From: Sphingomonas sp. Leaf357
GTDB lineage: Bacteria; Pseudomonadota; Alphaproteobacteria; Sphingomonadales; Sphingomonadaceae
DNA length: 64,000 nt
Assembly (NCBI RefSeq): GCF_001423845.1
Contig: NZ_LMPM01000001.1
Span: forward strand, 2,654,153-2,718,152
Direction: 5' to 3'
Below, piece by piece: positions 8,023-16,912 of this stretch. Position 1 is the first letter of the stretch. Every line of letters begins with the position of its first letter. The notes beneath the pieces are model-generated. The model did not search any database, was not told the origin of the DNA, and worked only from the letters and a program-made list of their open reading frames with translations. The position numbers and the translations under genes are program-made.

Positions 8023-9735
8023 ATGGGAAAACCAATGGTTTCAGGGCAGACCCCACGCAGGCCGGATGCGCCGCTGGACTGGCGCCGTCGCGCCGCCAAG
8101 CTGTTGGCCAGGGGCGATCGCAAGGGCGCTGCCAAAGCGTTCCAGCGTTATCTTTCCGCCCCTTTGACGCACCCCGTATTGCGCAGCATCGAGGCTTCGA
8201 TCGAGCGGCGCGATTTCGGCTCGGCGGAATTTCTGCTCACCCAGCATCTCGCCGGTGACCCGGACGATCCCGCGGCGCTCCACCTGCTCGGCAAGGCCAT
8301 GGTCGCGATCGGCAAGTATGACGACGCCGAACGCGCGCTCCGTCACGCGGTCGAGATCGTGCCTGCGTTCGCCGAAGCGCGCTATCGGCTCGCCGTGGCA
8401 TGCCTGATGCGGGGAAGCTTTGAAGAGGCGCTGACAGAGACGGCCCACCTGCTGCGCGCGATGCCGAACAACGTCGAATATCTTCGCCTTCGTGCGGGGG
8501 CGCTGGTCGGCCAGGGCGATGTCGGCGGTGCCGTTGAAATCAATGCGGCGTTGGCAAAGGCGCATCCGGGACGCGCCGACATCCTCTTGGACTATGGGCA
8601 TAAGCTACGGCCACTCCGTCGAGCCGAGGATGCCGCCGCCGCCTATCGCGGGGTCATCGCGCTGATCCCACATCAAGGGGACGCCTGGTGGCAGCTCGCC
8701 AATCTGAAGGTCGGCGCGCTCAAGGACGACGACATCGTGACCATACGCGCGCTTTTAGCTTCGAAAGCGCCAACAGATCACGATCGGTACCATCTCAATT
8801 TCGCGCTCGCCCGAGCGCTCGAGGATCGCGGCGATTATGGCGCGGCCATGGCAGCCTACCGAGTCGCCAACCGCGATCGGTTGCGCGTCCAGCCCGAGGT
8901 GCCGGGCGTTACCGCCTCGGAACTGGTCGATCGCGCGATCGCTCTCTTCACGCCCGAATTTCTGGCACGGCACGAAGGATCGGGCGATCCGTCACGTGCC
9001 CCGATCTTCATCCTTGGCATGCCCCGCAGCGGATCGACGCTCTTGGAGCAAATCCTGTCCGCGCATCCGATGATCGAGGGGACGCAGGAACTGCCCGAAC
9101 TGGGCCTGATCGTCCGCACGCTCGATGACGCCGAGCGGCCGGGCAAGCCCCCCTACCCCCAAAGCCTTGCCGATTGCGGGCCGGACGAACTTCGCGCGCT
9201 CGGGGCGGCATATTTGAGTGGCGTCGCCGCCAAGCGGCGCACCGATCGCCCGCATTTCCTGGACAAGCAATGGTCGAACTGGCTGCATATCGGCCTGATC
9301 CAGCTCATCCTGCCGAATGCGCGGATCATCGACACGCGGCGCGACCCGCTTGCGAACTGCCTGTCGATGTTTCGTCAGCATTTTGCCCGAGGCGCGTCGT
9401 TCACCTATGCCATCGACAGCTTGGTCGATGCGTATCGCTCCTACGATCGTCTGATCGCTCATTTCGACGCGGTCCGCCCGGGGCGGATCCAGCGCGTCCG
9501 GCTTGCCGATCTGATCGACGATACCGAAGCGACGGTGCGGAATCTGCTCGATCATCTAGGCCTGCCCTTCGCGCCCGAATGCCTGCGCTTCCACGAATCC
9601 GATCGCCCGGTCTTCACGCCTAGCGCTGAACAGGTGCGCAGACCGATCAACCGCGATGCGGACGCGCTGGTCGCGGGATTCGCGCCCTATGTGGATGATC
9701 TCCGCGCCGCGCTAGGCGAGCTCGCCGCGCCGTGA
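8023..9735 (+). CDS. TPR-repeat sulfotransferase
   Basis: A 570-residue two-part protein. Residues about 30-290 are tetratricopeptide repeats (for example HLLGKAMVAIGKYDDAERALRHAVEI and YRLAVACLMRGSFEEALTE). Residues about 325-550 are a sulfotransferase domain with the PAPS 5'-phosphosulfate loop GMPRSGSTLLEQ (about 331) and the downstream FLDKQWSNW and DTRRDPLANCLS signatures. It would transfer sulfate from PAPS to a protein or glycan; the repeats may select the acceptor. There is no signal peptide, so it is cytosolic. It sits alone behind the PEP-CTERM terminator, and a link to surface-glycan sulfation is only a suggestion. Confidence 0.88.
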   Translation: MGKPMVSGQTPRRPDAPLDWRRRAAKLLARGDRKGAAKAFQRYLSAPLTHPVLRSIEASIERRDFGSAEFLLTQHLAGDPDDPAALHLLGKAMVAIGKYDDAERALRHAVEIVPAFAEARYRLAVACLMRGSFEEALTETAHLLRAMPNNVEYLRLRAGALVGQGDVGGAVEINAALAKAHPGRADILLDYGHKLRPLRRAEDAAAAYRGVIALIPHQGDAWWQLANLKVGALKDDDIVTIRALLASKAPTDHDRYHLNFALARALEDRGDYGAAMAAYRVANRDRLRVQPEVPGVTASELVDRAIALFTPEFLARHEGSGDPSRAPIFILGMPRSGSTLLEQILSAHPMIEGTQELPELGLIVRTLDDAERPGKPPYPQSLADCGPDELRALGAAYLSGVAAKRRTDRPHFLDKQWSNWLHIGLIQLILPNARIIDTRRDPLANCLSMFRQHFARGASFTYAIDSLVDAYRSYDRLIAHFDAVRPGRIQRVRLADLIDDTEATVRNLLDHLGLPFAPECLRFHESDRPVFTPSAEQVRRPINRDADALVAGFAPYVDDLRAALGELAAP

Positions 9736-9854
9736 TCGGCCACGGCCGCGCCGCGATGCCGTCGTAGAGACGATCGAGATGGGCGTGTCATGTGCCGGGA
9801 CAGGAACGGCGCGGCTTAAACGCAGTCTTGAGCCGAACGAATAGGAGAAACGGA

Positions 9855-11039
9855 ATGAGCGACCCAGCCCCCGGCGTGACCGGCCCCAGCGAGCGCGCCC
9901 TAACGATCGGCGCGCGGGTGGAGGCGTTCGTGCGCGGCGTGGTCGCTCCCTACGAACGCGACCCCCGATGCGGTCCGCACGGGCCGTCCGACGCGCTGGT
10001 CAGTGAATTGCGCGGGCTGGCGCGCGCCGCCGGCGTGCTGACGCCGCACATTTTGCCCGGTGGCAGTCACCTCGATCAACGCGAAACGGCGTTCGTGCTG
10101 CGTCAGTCCGGCCTGTCGCCGCTCGGCCCGATCGCGGTCAACACCGCCGCACCGGACGAGGGCAACATGTTCCTGCTCGGCAAGGTCGGCAGCGCGGAGC
10201 AGAAGAAGCGCTTCCTCGACCCCTTGGTCGCCGGCGACGCGCGATCGGCCTTCTTCATGACCGAATTGGCCGAGGAGGGCGGCGCGGGATCAGACCCGTC
10301 GATGATGAAGACGACCGCGGTGATGGACGGCAATCACTGGGTCGTGAACGGGCGCAAGGCTTTCATCACCGGTGCGGAGGGGGCGAAGGTCGGCATCGTC
10401 ATGGCCAAGTCCGAGGACGGCGCGTGCATGTTCCTGGTCGATCTGCCCGATCCCGCGATCACGATCGAACGCATACTCGACACGATCGATTCGTCGATGC
10501 CCGGCGGGCATGCGGTGGTGAAGATCGACAATCTTCGCGTTCCCGCCGACCAGATGCTGGGACATAGCGGCGAGGGCTTCAAATATGCTCAGATCCGCCT
10601 CGCCCCGGCGCGCCTGTCGCATTGCATGCGCTGGCTCGGCGCGTGTCTCCGCGCGAACGAGATCGCCACGGACTATGCCTGCCGTCGCCACGCCTTCGGC
10701 AAGCCGCTGATCGATCACGAAGGCGTCGGCTTCATGCTGGCGGAAAATCTGATCGACCTGAAGCAGGCGGAATTGATGATCGATTGGTGTGCCGGCGTGC
10801 TCGACAGCGGCGCGGCGGGCGGTGCGGAAAGCTCGATGACGAAGGTCGCGGTGTCGGAAGCACTGATGCGCGTCGCCGACAAATGCGTTCAGGTGATGGG
10901 CGGCACGGGCGTGACGGGCGATACGATCGTCGAGCAGGTGTTCCGCGAAATCCGCGCGTTCCGCATCTATGACGGCCCGACCGAGGTCCATAAATGGAGC
11001 CTCGCCAAAAAGCTCAAGCGCGACCGGAAAGCTACCTGA
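9855..11039 (+). CDS. Acyl-CoA dehydrogenase (ACAD10/11-like)
   Basis: A 394-residue FAD enzyme that forms the 2,3-double bond of an acyl-CoA and reduces ETF. The N-terminal helical domain and the middle beta domain (FFMTELAEEGGAGSDPSMM, about residue 134, and NGRKAFITGAEGAKVGIVM) are complete. The C-terminal helical domain holds GGTGVTGDTIVEQVFREIRAFRIYDGPTEVHKW, the form seen in ACAD10/11-like enzymes acting on branched or hydroxylated acyl-CoAs. The start is the ATG behind AGGAG; the frame extends upstream without a ribosome site. No beta-oxidation genes adjoin it. Confidence 0.9.
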   Translation: MSDPAPGVTGPSERALTIGARVEAFVRGVVAPYERDPRCGPHGPSDALVSELRGLARAAGVLTPHILPGGSHLDQRETAFVLRQSGLSPLGPIAVNTAAPDEGNMFLLGKVGSAEQKKRFLDPLVAGDARSAFFMTELAEEGGAGSDPSMMKTTAVMDGNHWVVNGRKAFITGAEGAKVGIVMAKSEDGACMFLVDLPDPAITIERILDTIDSSMPGGHAVVKIDNLRVPADQMLGHSGEGFKYAQIRLAPARLSHCMRWLGACLRANEIATDYACRRHAFGKPLIDHEGVGFMLAENLIDLKQAELMIDWCAGVLDSGAAGGAESSMTKVAVSEALMRVADKCVQVMGGTGVTGDTIVEQVFREIRAFRIYDGPTEVHKWSLAKKLKRDRKAT

Positions 11040-11079
11040 CCACGGCGGGTGCCCCGGATCAGGCCGCCAATACCAGCAC

Positions 11080-11330
11080 CACCGCCATGCGTGATGCGCA
11101 TCGACTCGACGGGGCCGAGTTGCACGGCAAGGATCCTGATGTGATCGGGCTTGGCGACGACGGGCGGCCGGGCAATTATTCTGCTTGGCAGATCACGCAC
11201 TGCTCGAAACAATATCGGGAGGCTGCCGACGCCGGCCGCGACCCTGGACATGAACGCGTTGCTCGAAACGCGTGGCGAGCTTTCCCAGGCTCGCCATATG
11301 GACGCGCGAGGCGATGGCCGCCGTGCCGCC
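11080..11330 (-). pseudogene. Possible degraded C-terminal remnant of a LysR-type regulator
   Basis: The 385-nt gap between the acyl-CoA dehydrogenase and the GGDEF-EAL gene has no intact gene. On the minus strand, one frame reads SPRVSSNAFMSRVAAGVGSL, then PILFRAVRDLPSRII, then PPVVAKPDHIRILAV. This resembles the end of a LysR effector domain (SNxxxxxxAVxAGxGIxxLP..., then KPDxxWxLTHxDLRRVPRVR). There is no DNA-binding domain and the last part no longer fits the family, so it would be decayed. The match is from memory of the family pattern, not a search. Confidence 0.35.
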
Positions 11331-11424
11331 CTGACGGCCATTGCTGCGAGGGCGAGACCTGAGGGGTTAAGTTTCTTGCAGGATGCGTGACGGCGAAGCG
11401 TAAGCCGGCCGCCTCGCCTATGCC

Positions 11425-13800
11425 TTAAGCCGCGGCCGACATCTTCCCCGCCAGCATGTCCATAACGGCGTCGCCTTCGATCGGGCGGCTGAACCAATAA
11501 CCCTGGATACTCGAACAGCCCTGCCCGCGCAGCTCGTTGAGCTGTTCGCGGTCCTCGACGCCCTCGGCGGTAGTCTCCATCTTCAGCGCCCGCGCGAGAT
11601 CGACGATGGCATGGACGATCGCGGCCGAGCTTTCGTCCTGTGCGACCCGATCGACGAACGATTTGTCGATCTTGATCTTGTCGAAAGGGAAGCTGCGGAG
11701 ATAGCTGAGCGAGGAATAGCCGGTGCCGAAATCGTCCAGCGCGATGCGTACGCCCATGCCGCGCAGTTGGTGCAGCACCTGCAGCACGCCGGTCTCGCCA
11801 TCGAGGAAGACGGATTCGGTGATCTCGATCTCCAGCCGGTTCGCCGGCAGGCCGCTGCGGGTCAACGCCTGGAAGATGATGTTCGAGAAACCGGAATTGC
11901 GGAATTGCAGCGGCGAGACGTTGACCGCGACCCGGACATGGGCAGGCCATTCCGCCGCCTGCCGACATGCCTCGTGCATCACCCATTCGCCGATCGCGAC
12001 GATGAGGCCGGTTTCCTCCGCCACCGGGATGAATTCCACCGGAGACACGTTACCGCGCACGGGATGTTCCCAGCGGAGCAGCGATTCGAAGCAGCCGATC
12101 CGATCCTTCGCCAGATCGAAGATCGGCTGGTAGTTCAGGCGGAACTGGCCGGTAAGGATCGCCTCGCGCAGGTCCAGTTCGAGCTGCCGGCGCTTGCGCG
12201 CGGCAGCGTCCAGCGCGGGTTCGAAGAACCGGAACACGCCGCGGCCGTCCTGCTTGGCGCGGTATAAAGCGAGGTCGGCGCTTTTCAGCAGCAGATCCGC
12301 ATCGGCACCGTCGCCCGGTCCGATCGCAATGCCGATGCTGACACCGGTGGCGATCTGGTGGCCATCGACCAGCACGGGTTTGCGGAATTGGTCGATGATC
12401 TCCTGCGACAGCGCACGGGGGCGATCGTCGTCGAGACGGCCGGCGAGGATGATGGCGAACTCGTCGCCGCCCAGCCGCGAGACGGTGCCGTCCCGCACGA
12501 GATCGGCGAGCATGAGTCCGACCTGACGCAGCAGCGCATCGCCGATCGGGTGGCCGAGCGTATCGTTGACACCCTTGAACCCGTCGAGATCGAGGCACAG
12601 CACCGCCGCTTTCTCGCCCATCTTTGGCGAACGGATCAGCGCCGATTCCAGCTGCTGACGGAAATAGGTGCGGTTGGGCAGGCCGGTCAGCGAATCGTGG
12701 AACGCGAGATGCGTGATGCGATGTTCGCGCTCCAGGATGCCGGCCGACATCGTGTTGAAGCTCTCGGCGAGGCGAGCGATCTCGTCCGATCCCTCGACCT
12801 TGAGTTCGGCCCGCGAGCCTTCCTCCAAAGCTTTGGCGGCGGCGTCGAGCGCGGCGATCGGGCGGGCGATGCCGCTGGCGAGGCGACGGCTGCCGAGCAG
12901 CACGAGGATCAGGCCCATCACGCCGGCCAGCGCGATCCCGATCTGTAGCGAGCGGTAGGAGGCGAGCGCCTTGTCCAGCGGATAGCTGAGCAGCAACGCC
13001 GCCTCGGGCGTCGTGCCGCGTCCGGCAAGCGGGATGGCGAGCGCAAAGGACTTTCCGCCCGGCAAATCGAGCGTCGCCGGGGCCGCACCCGCCGACTGGA
13101 TCGCGCCGGCCACGAACCGGTCGAGCGCGGCGTCGCCGGCGGCGACTCGATCGGTGGTGGCCCAATGGCCATCGGCGCGGCGATGGAGCATCGTCGCGGT
13201 GAGCGGGATCGCCGACAGGCGTTCGAGCGCCCGCATCTCGGCGGCGTCGAGCGGCACGGCGAAGACCACCTGGCCGATCTGCACAGGGGCCATGATCGGC
13301 GCCACGATCAGACGGTATGTGCCCGCGCCGCTCGCGATCACGGCATTGTTGGTGCCATTGACGAACCTGGACGGCAGCGCCGTCAGCGCCGCGCGCAGAT
13401 CGGCCGGTCCATCGCCGATCACGTCACCGCTCGTCTCCACGACGAAGGCATTGGCGACGCCGGCGCGGGTACGCAGATTGGCGACGGCCGAGGCGATCGT
13501 CGGACGGTCCCCGCTCGCCACGGCAGTACGAAAGCCGAAATCGCGGGCCAGCACGTCGGCCGAACCGGTCAAGGATTTCGCGCGCAGCGCCCAGATGCGA
13601 TCATAGACCGTGCCGCTGGTCGAAAGCTCCGCGCGCACCGAGGCCTGGGCATGGGCCCGGATCATCACCTGTGCGACGATCGCGACCACGATCAGCGCGA
13701 TAGCGAACAACCCGGCATACAGCACGGCCAGCCGGGTGCGGAGATGACGGAAGTCGAACAGCCGCGCGACGATCGGCGCGATCGCGAGGGCGCGGGTCAC
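11425..13800 (-). CDS. Membrane sensor with HAMP, GGDEF and EAL domains (c-di-GMP turnover)
   Basis: A 791-residue inner-membrane protein. TM1 is at about residues 24-46 and TM2 at about 291-312, enclosing a periplasmic sensor of about 240 residues (Cache-like by size and position). HAMP (about 313-365), GGDEF (about 366-530) and EAL (about 545-785) follow. The cyclase motif RLGGDEF (about 441) is intact, but the RxxD inhibitory site is replaced (RDGT). EAL catalytic residues are present: ESLLRW (about 571), NVSPLQFR, EITESVF, DDFGTGYSSLSYL, KIDKSFV and AEGVE. It can therefore be expected to break down, and possibly make, c-di-GMP in response to a periplasmic signal. Its start overlaps the cupredoxin stop by 4 nt, so the pair is translationally coupled. 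Confidence 0.92.
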   Translation of the reverse strand: MTRALAIAPIVARLFDFRHLRTRLAVLYAGLFAIALIVVAIVAQVMIRAHAQASVRAELSTSGTVYDRIWALRAKSLTGSADVLARDFGFRTAVASGDRPTIASAVANLRTRAGVANAFVVETSGDVIGDGPADLRAALTALPSRFVNGTNNAVIASGAGTYRLIVAPIMAPVQIGQVVFAVPLDAAEMRALERLSAIPLTATMLHRRADGHWATTDRVAAGDAALDRFVAGAIQSAGAAPATLDLPGGKSFALAIPLAGRGTTPEAALLLSYPLDKALASYRSLQIGIALAGVMGLILVLLGSRRLASGIARPIAALDAAAKALEEGSRAELKVEGSDEIARLAESFNTMSAGILEREHRITHLAFHDSLTGLPNRTYFRQQLESALIRSPKMGEKAAVLCLDLDGFKGVNDTLGHPIGDALLRQVGLMLADLVRDGTVSRLGGDEFAIILAGRLDDDRPRALSQEIIDQFRKPVLVDGHQIATGVSIGIAIGPGDGADADLLLKSADLALYRAKQDGRGVFRFFEPALDAAARKRRQLELDLREAILTGQFRLNYQPIFDLAKDRIGCFESLLRWEHPVRGNVSPVEFIPVAEETGLIVAIGEWVMHEACRQAAEWPAHVRVAVNVSPLQFRNSGFSNIIFQALTRSGLPANRLEIEITESVFLDGETGVLQVLHQLRGMGVRIALDDFGTGYSSLSYLRSFPFDKIKIDKSFVDRVAQDESSAAIVHAIVDLARALKMETTAEGVEDREQLNELRGQGCSSIQGYWFSRPIEGDAVMDMLAGKMSAAA

Positions 13801-14399
13801 TTGCCCGTGATCGTATAGGTGTTGGTGAAACCGCCCGCGCCGATCGTCGCCGCTTGCGCCAGCATGTTGTCGGCCGCGCGGATCGACGGGTGCCAGACGC
13901 GAACCGTGGCACCGCCGGCCGGCAGGTTGGAAATCGTGGCGTGGCCAGCGGCGTCGGTCTGCACCGCGAACGGCGTGTCGACGACGATGATGAAGGCGCT
14001 CATCTGATCATGGATGTTGCAGCCGAGCGCGACCGCACCGGTATGATCGAAGACGACACTACGCGTATCGTCCTTGCCGTACAGCTTCAGGTCGAACTTC
14101 TTGGCCTTGGAGAAGGAATAGACGTGGTGCCGGACCTTGTCGAAATTCGGGAAGGTCACGGTGGAGCCGATCGGAACGATCAGGACGTGCGGATCGAACT
14201 GGATGTTGCGCTGGGCCATCGCCGTGCCCCAATCGAACCGGATCGGGGCGGCAGGTTTTTTCGGCGTATCGATCATCACGACGGCACCGACGAGCGGTTT
14301 CCCGTCCGCTCCGCGTACGTCGATATTGGCGGTCGCGGCGTGCGCGGCGACGGGGGTAACAGCGGTCGCCAACAGGGCGAGGTAAGCACGGAACAGCAT
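13797..14399 (-). CDS. Exported cupredoxin-like protein (methylamine-utilisation/plastocyanin type)
   Basis: A 200-residue periplasmic protein with a signal peptide (LALLATAVTPVAAHA). The body reads as a blue-copper fold: a first ligand His in VRHHVYSF (about residue 91) and the C-terminal ligand loop LGCNIHDQM (about 126-134), which supplies Cys, His and Met. The N-terminal ANIDVRGADGKPLVGAVVMI is typical of proteins annotated as methylamine utilization protein, but no amine dehydrogenase genes are here. A C-terminal beta domain (HATISNLPAGGATVRVWHP) follows. It is the first gene of a two-gene unit with the GGDEF-EAL sensor and is divergent from DUF3034. An electron carrier or copper/redox sensor role is inferred. 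Confidence 0.88.
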   Translation of the reverse strand: MLFRAYLALLATAVTPVAAHAATANIDVRGADGKPLVGAVVMIDTPKKPAAPIRFDWGTAMAQRNIQFDPHVLIVPIGSTVTFPNFDKVRHHVYSFSKAKKFDLKLYGKDDTRSVVFDHTGAVALGCNIHDQMSAFIIVVDTPFAVQTDAAGHATISNLPAGGATVRVWHPSIRAADNMLAQAATIGAGGFTNTYTITGK

Positions 14400-14509
14400 A
14401 GCCGGACATAGGCCTGAGAGCCTTTCCGACGAGTAAACCGCATCTTCATGGGACGCTAACCATCGGGGGCCATGAGCGGGATGTCATTGTACTCCGGAGC
14501 CTATTCTCG

Positions 14510-15391
14510 ATGTTTGCCCAAATGCTGATTCGGCTGGTGACGGCTCTGATCGCCGTCGCGATGGCCGGGCCGGCGGTGGCGGGTGAGATGCGCCAGGGCG
14601 GCAAGATGTTGCTGACCGGTGGCGTTAGCAGCATCGAGGGCGCAGCGGGCGGCGGCCTGGCCACCTGGGCGCTGATCGCCGGAAACGAAACGGATGCCGG
14701 GATCGGTGGCAAAGTGCACGCCACCTATGTCGCGCTCCCCGATTTCGATCTCGCCAGCGCGGGGGTCGCCATCGGCATCAGGGATCGGGTCGAGATTTCC
14801 TATGCGCGGCAGACTTTCGATACGCGACAGGCGGGCGCGGCGCTTGGCTTGGGCAAAGGCTTCAAGTTCGGTCAGGACGTCTACGGCGTGAAGGTGAGGA
14901 TCTCGGGGAGCGCGCTGTACGATCAGGACAGGATCCTGCCGCAGATTTCGATCGGCGTTCAGCACAAGCGCGCCGACAAGGCACCGATCATCGCGGCGGT
15001 TGGCGGAAAGCAATCGAACGGCACCGATTTCTACGTCGCCGCGACCAAGGTGATCCTGTCGAGGTCGCTGGTGGTCGATGCGACCGTTCGGTTCACCAAG
15101 GCCAATCAGTTCGGCTTGCTCGGCTTCGGCGGGGATCTGAAAAACCGATACAAGCCGCAATTCGAAGGATCGGCGGGGATGCTGATCAAGCGCAACCTGC
15201 TCGTCGGCGCGGAAGTGCGCACTCGGCCGAGCAATCTCGGTTTCGCACGCGAGCAGCGCGCTCTGGACGCATTCGCCGCCTGGTCTGTTTCCAGGAATGT
15301 CGCGTTCACCGCAGCCTATGCCGATCTCGGCGATATCGCTACGGTGCGGCGTCAGCGCGGCGCTTTCCTGTCGCTGCAGGGCAGTTTCTAA
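14510..15391 (+). CDS. DUF3034 family outer-membrane beta-barrel-like protein
   Basis: A 293-residue protein with a signal peptide (RLVTALIAVAMAGPAVAG) followed by the DUF3034 opening GGKMLLTGGVSSIEGAAGGGL. The body alternates polar and hydrophobic residues in barrel-like strands, and the chain ends SLQGSF with a terminal Phe as in outer-membrane barrels. Function is unknown. It is the first gene of a unit with the truncated hemoglobin 15 nt downstream, and is divergent from the cupredoxin/c-di-GMP pair across a 110-nt promoter region. Barrel topology is my inference from the pattern. Confidence 0.8.
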   Translation: MFAQMLIRLVTALIAVAMAGPAVAGEMRQGGKMLLTGGVSSIEGAAGGGLATWALIAGNETDAGIGGKVHATYVALPDFDLASAGVAIGIRDRVEISYARQTFDTRQAGAALGLGKGFKFGQDVYGVKVRISGSALYDQDRILPQISIGVQHKRADKAPIIAAVGGKQSNGTDFYVAATKVILSRSLVVDATVRFTKANQFGLLGFGGDLKNRYKPQFEGSAGMLIKRNLLVGAEVRTRPSNLGFAREQRALDAFAAWSVSRNVAFTAAYADLGDIATVRRQRGAFLSLQGSF

Positions 15392-15406
15392 GCGGAGCCG
15401 GACTCA

Positions 15407-15883
15407 GTGATAAGCATCGTTCTTGCCGCCCTGCTCGGCTTGCAGGCAACGCCCATTCCCCCGCCGGAAGACCCGGTCGATCCCTACACGCAGAGCAACG
15501 CCAATGCCGGGGCGACGCCGTTTGCCGGGCCGGGCATGCTCCGGGCCTTTCACGGTAAGGCCGGGATCGCGCGCGTTGTCGATGAGCTGGTGACGCGGAG
15601 CATCGCCGATCCGCGCATTTCCGATATCTTCAAAGGCCAGGATATGGTGCGCCTGCGGCGCACGCTGAAGGAGCAGTTCTGCTTCATCCTGAATGGTGGA
15701 TGCGATTATACCGGGCGGGACATGAAGGCCTCGCACAAGGATCTCGGCCTACAGACCGCCGATTTCAATGCGTTGGTCGAGAACCTTCAGGCGGCGATGC
15801 GGCAGGAGAAGGTGCCGTTCTTCGCGCAGAACCGTCTGCTGGCGAAGCTCGCGCCGATGAAGCGCGATACCGTCGTCCGCTGA
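15407..15883 (+). CDS. Exported group 1 truncated hemoglobin
   Basis: A 158-residue protein whose residues about 40-150 are a group 1 truncated globin: HGKAGIARVVDELVTRSIADPRI, then QFCFILNGGCDYTGRDMKASHKDLGL, with the His of KASHKDLGL in the proximal F8 position. Two features are unusual. It begins with a hydrophobic leader (MISIVLAALLGLQATPIPPPE), implying export to the periplasm or membrane attachment, while most of the family is cytosolic. The usual FY pair at B9-B10 is replaced by LV, removing the Tyr that normally contacts bound oxygen or NO. It is co-transcribed with DUF3034. Confidence 0.88.
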   Translation: MISIVLAALLGLQATPIPPPEDPVDPYTQSNANAGATPFAGPGMLRAFHGKAGIARVVDELVTRSIADPRISDIFKGQDMVRLRRTLKEQFCFILNGGCDYTGRDMKASHKDLGLQTADFNALVENLQAAMRQEKVPFFAQNRLLAKLAPMKRDTVVR

Positions 15884-15996
15884 CGTTCCGGCTTTCGCTC
15901 CCTCCTACTCTACCCGCTCGATACGTTCATCGGCAGTTCTGCCGACCTCGCCCATAAGATACCGAGCCGTGACGATTCGAACGACTGAGTGACTTT

Positions 15997-16902
15997 ATGT
16001 GGATGGTGATGCGCAACGCAGCGTTGCGACTGACGATGGCGGCGGTGACGATTACCGCGTTTCCGACGATCGCAGAAGCCCGGCCAAAGGGCTTGCCGCC
16101 CGTGTCCGCGCTGGTGGTGAACGCCGCGACCGGCGCAACCCTCTATCGCGATGCCCCCGAGCGGGTTCGGGCACCGGCATCGCTGACCAAGATGATGACG
16201 ATGTTCCTGACCTTCGAGGCCTTGGCCAGAGGAGACGTGAAACCGAACACGTCGATCCGGATTTCTCGCCATGCGGCCAATCAACCGCCCTCGCGTCTCG
16301 GAATCGCCCCGGGCAAGACCCTATCTGTGCGCAACGCGCTCCGCATCATGGCCGTGGATTCCGCCAACGACGTCACCGTCGCGATGGCCGAGGCCCTGGG
16401 GGGCAGCGAAAATCGATTCGTGTCCCGCATGAACGCGACCGCCGGTCGTCTTGGATTGCGCAACACCCACTTCGCCAATGCGACCGGGCTCAAGAACCCC
16501 GGCAATCGCACGACGGCGCGTGACATGGCGACCTTATCGCTTGCGCTCATTCATCGCTATCCCGAATATTACGACGTCTTCGGGACGCGCAAAGTGAGCT
16601 GGAATACGCGGACGATGCGCAACCACAATCATCTGCTCGGCAAGGTCACCGGGGTCGATGGCATCAAGACCGGATACACGATCGACGCGGGCTACAATCT
16701 CGCGGCCTCCGCCAAGCGGAAGGGCGTTCGCATCGTCGTGATCGTCCTGGGCGCGCGAACCGCGGCCGATCGGGATCTGCGTGTCGCCAACCTGCTCGAA
16801 CTCGGCTTCATCCCGCCGGTCGTTCGGCGTCCAAAATCGCGCGACGAAACGGTAACCCCGAGCAAGAGAGTAAAGGCCGCGAAGACGCGAGCGAGACCTT
16901 AA
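15997..16902 (+). CDS. D-alanyl-D-alanine carboxypeptidase (DacA/PBP5-like)
   Basis: A 301-residue exported serine peptidase of family S11 that trims the terminal D-Ala from peptidoglycan pentapeptides. A signal peptide (ALRLTMAAVTITAFPTIAEA) is followed by all three catalytic motifs: SLTK near residue 61, SAN near 121 and KTG near 224 (GIKTGYT). It is shorter than PBP5 (about 400 residues), lacking the C-terminal beta domain and membrane anchor. It ends with a basic Lys/Arg-rich tail. It converges on the lipoprotein/L,D-transpeptidase pair, giving a small peptidoglycan-remodelling locus. Confidence 0.92.
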   Translation: MWMVMRNAALRLTMAAVTITAFPTIAEARPKGLPPVSALVVNAATGATLYRDAPERVRAPASLTKMMTMFLTFEALARGDVKPNTSIRISRHAANQPPSRLGIAPGKTLSVRNALRIMAVDSANDVTVAMAEALGGSENRFVSRMNATAGRLGLRNTHFANATGLKNPGNRTTARDMATLSLALIHRYPEYYDVFGTRKVSWNTRTMRNHNHLLGKVTGVDGIKTGYTIDAGYNLAASAKRKGVRIVVIVLGARTAADRDLRVANLLELGFIPPVVRRPKSRDETVTPSKRVKAAKTRARP

Positions 16903-16912
16903 GAACCGCCGT

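Noticed and set aside
13797-14399. True methylamine-utilisation function for the cupredoxin
   Set aside because: No amine dehydrogenase, MauE or MauD genes are nearby; the name reflects distant similarity only.
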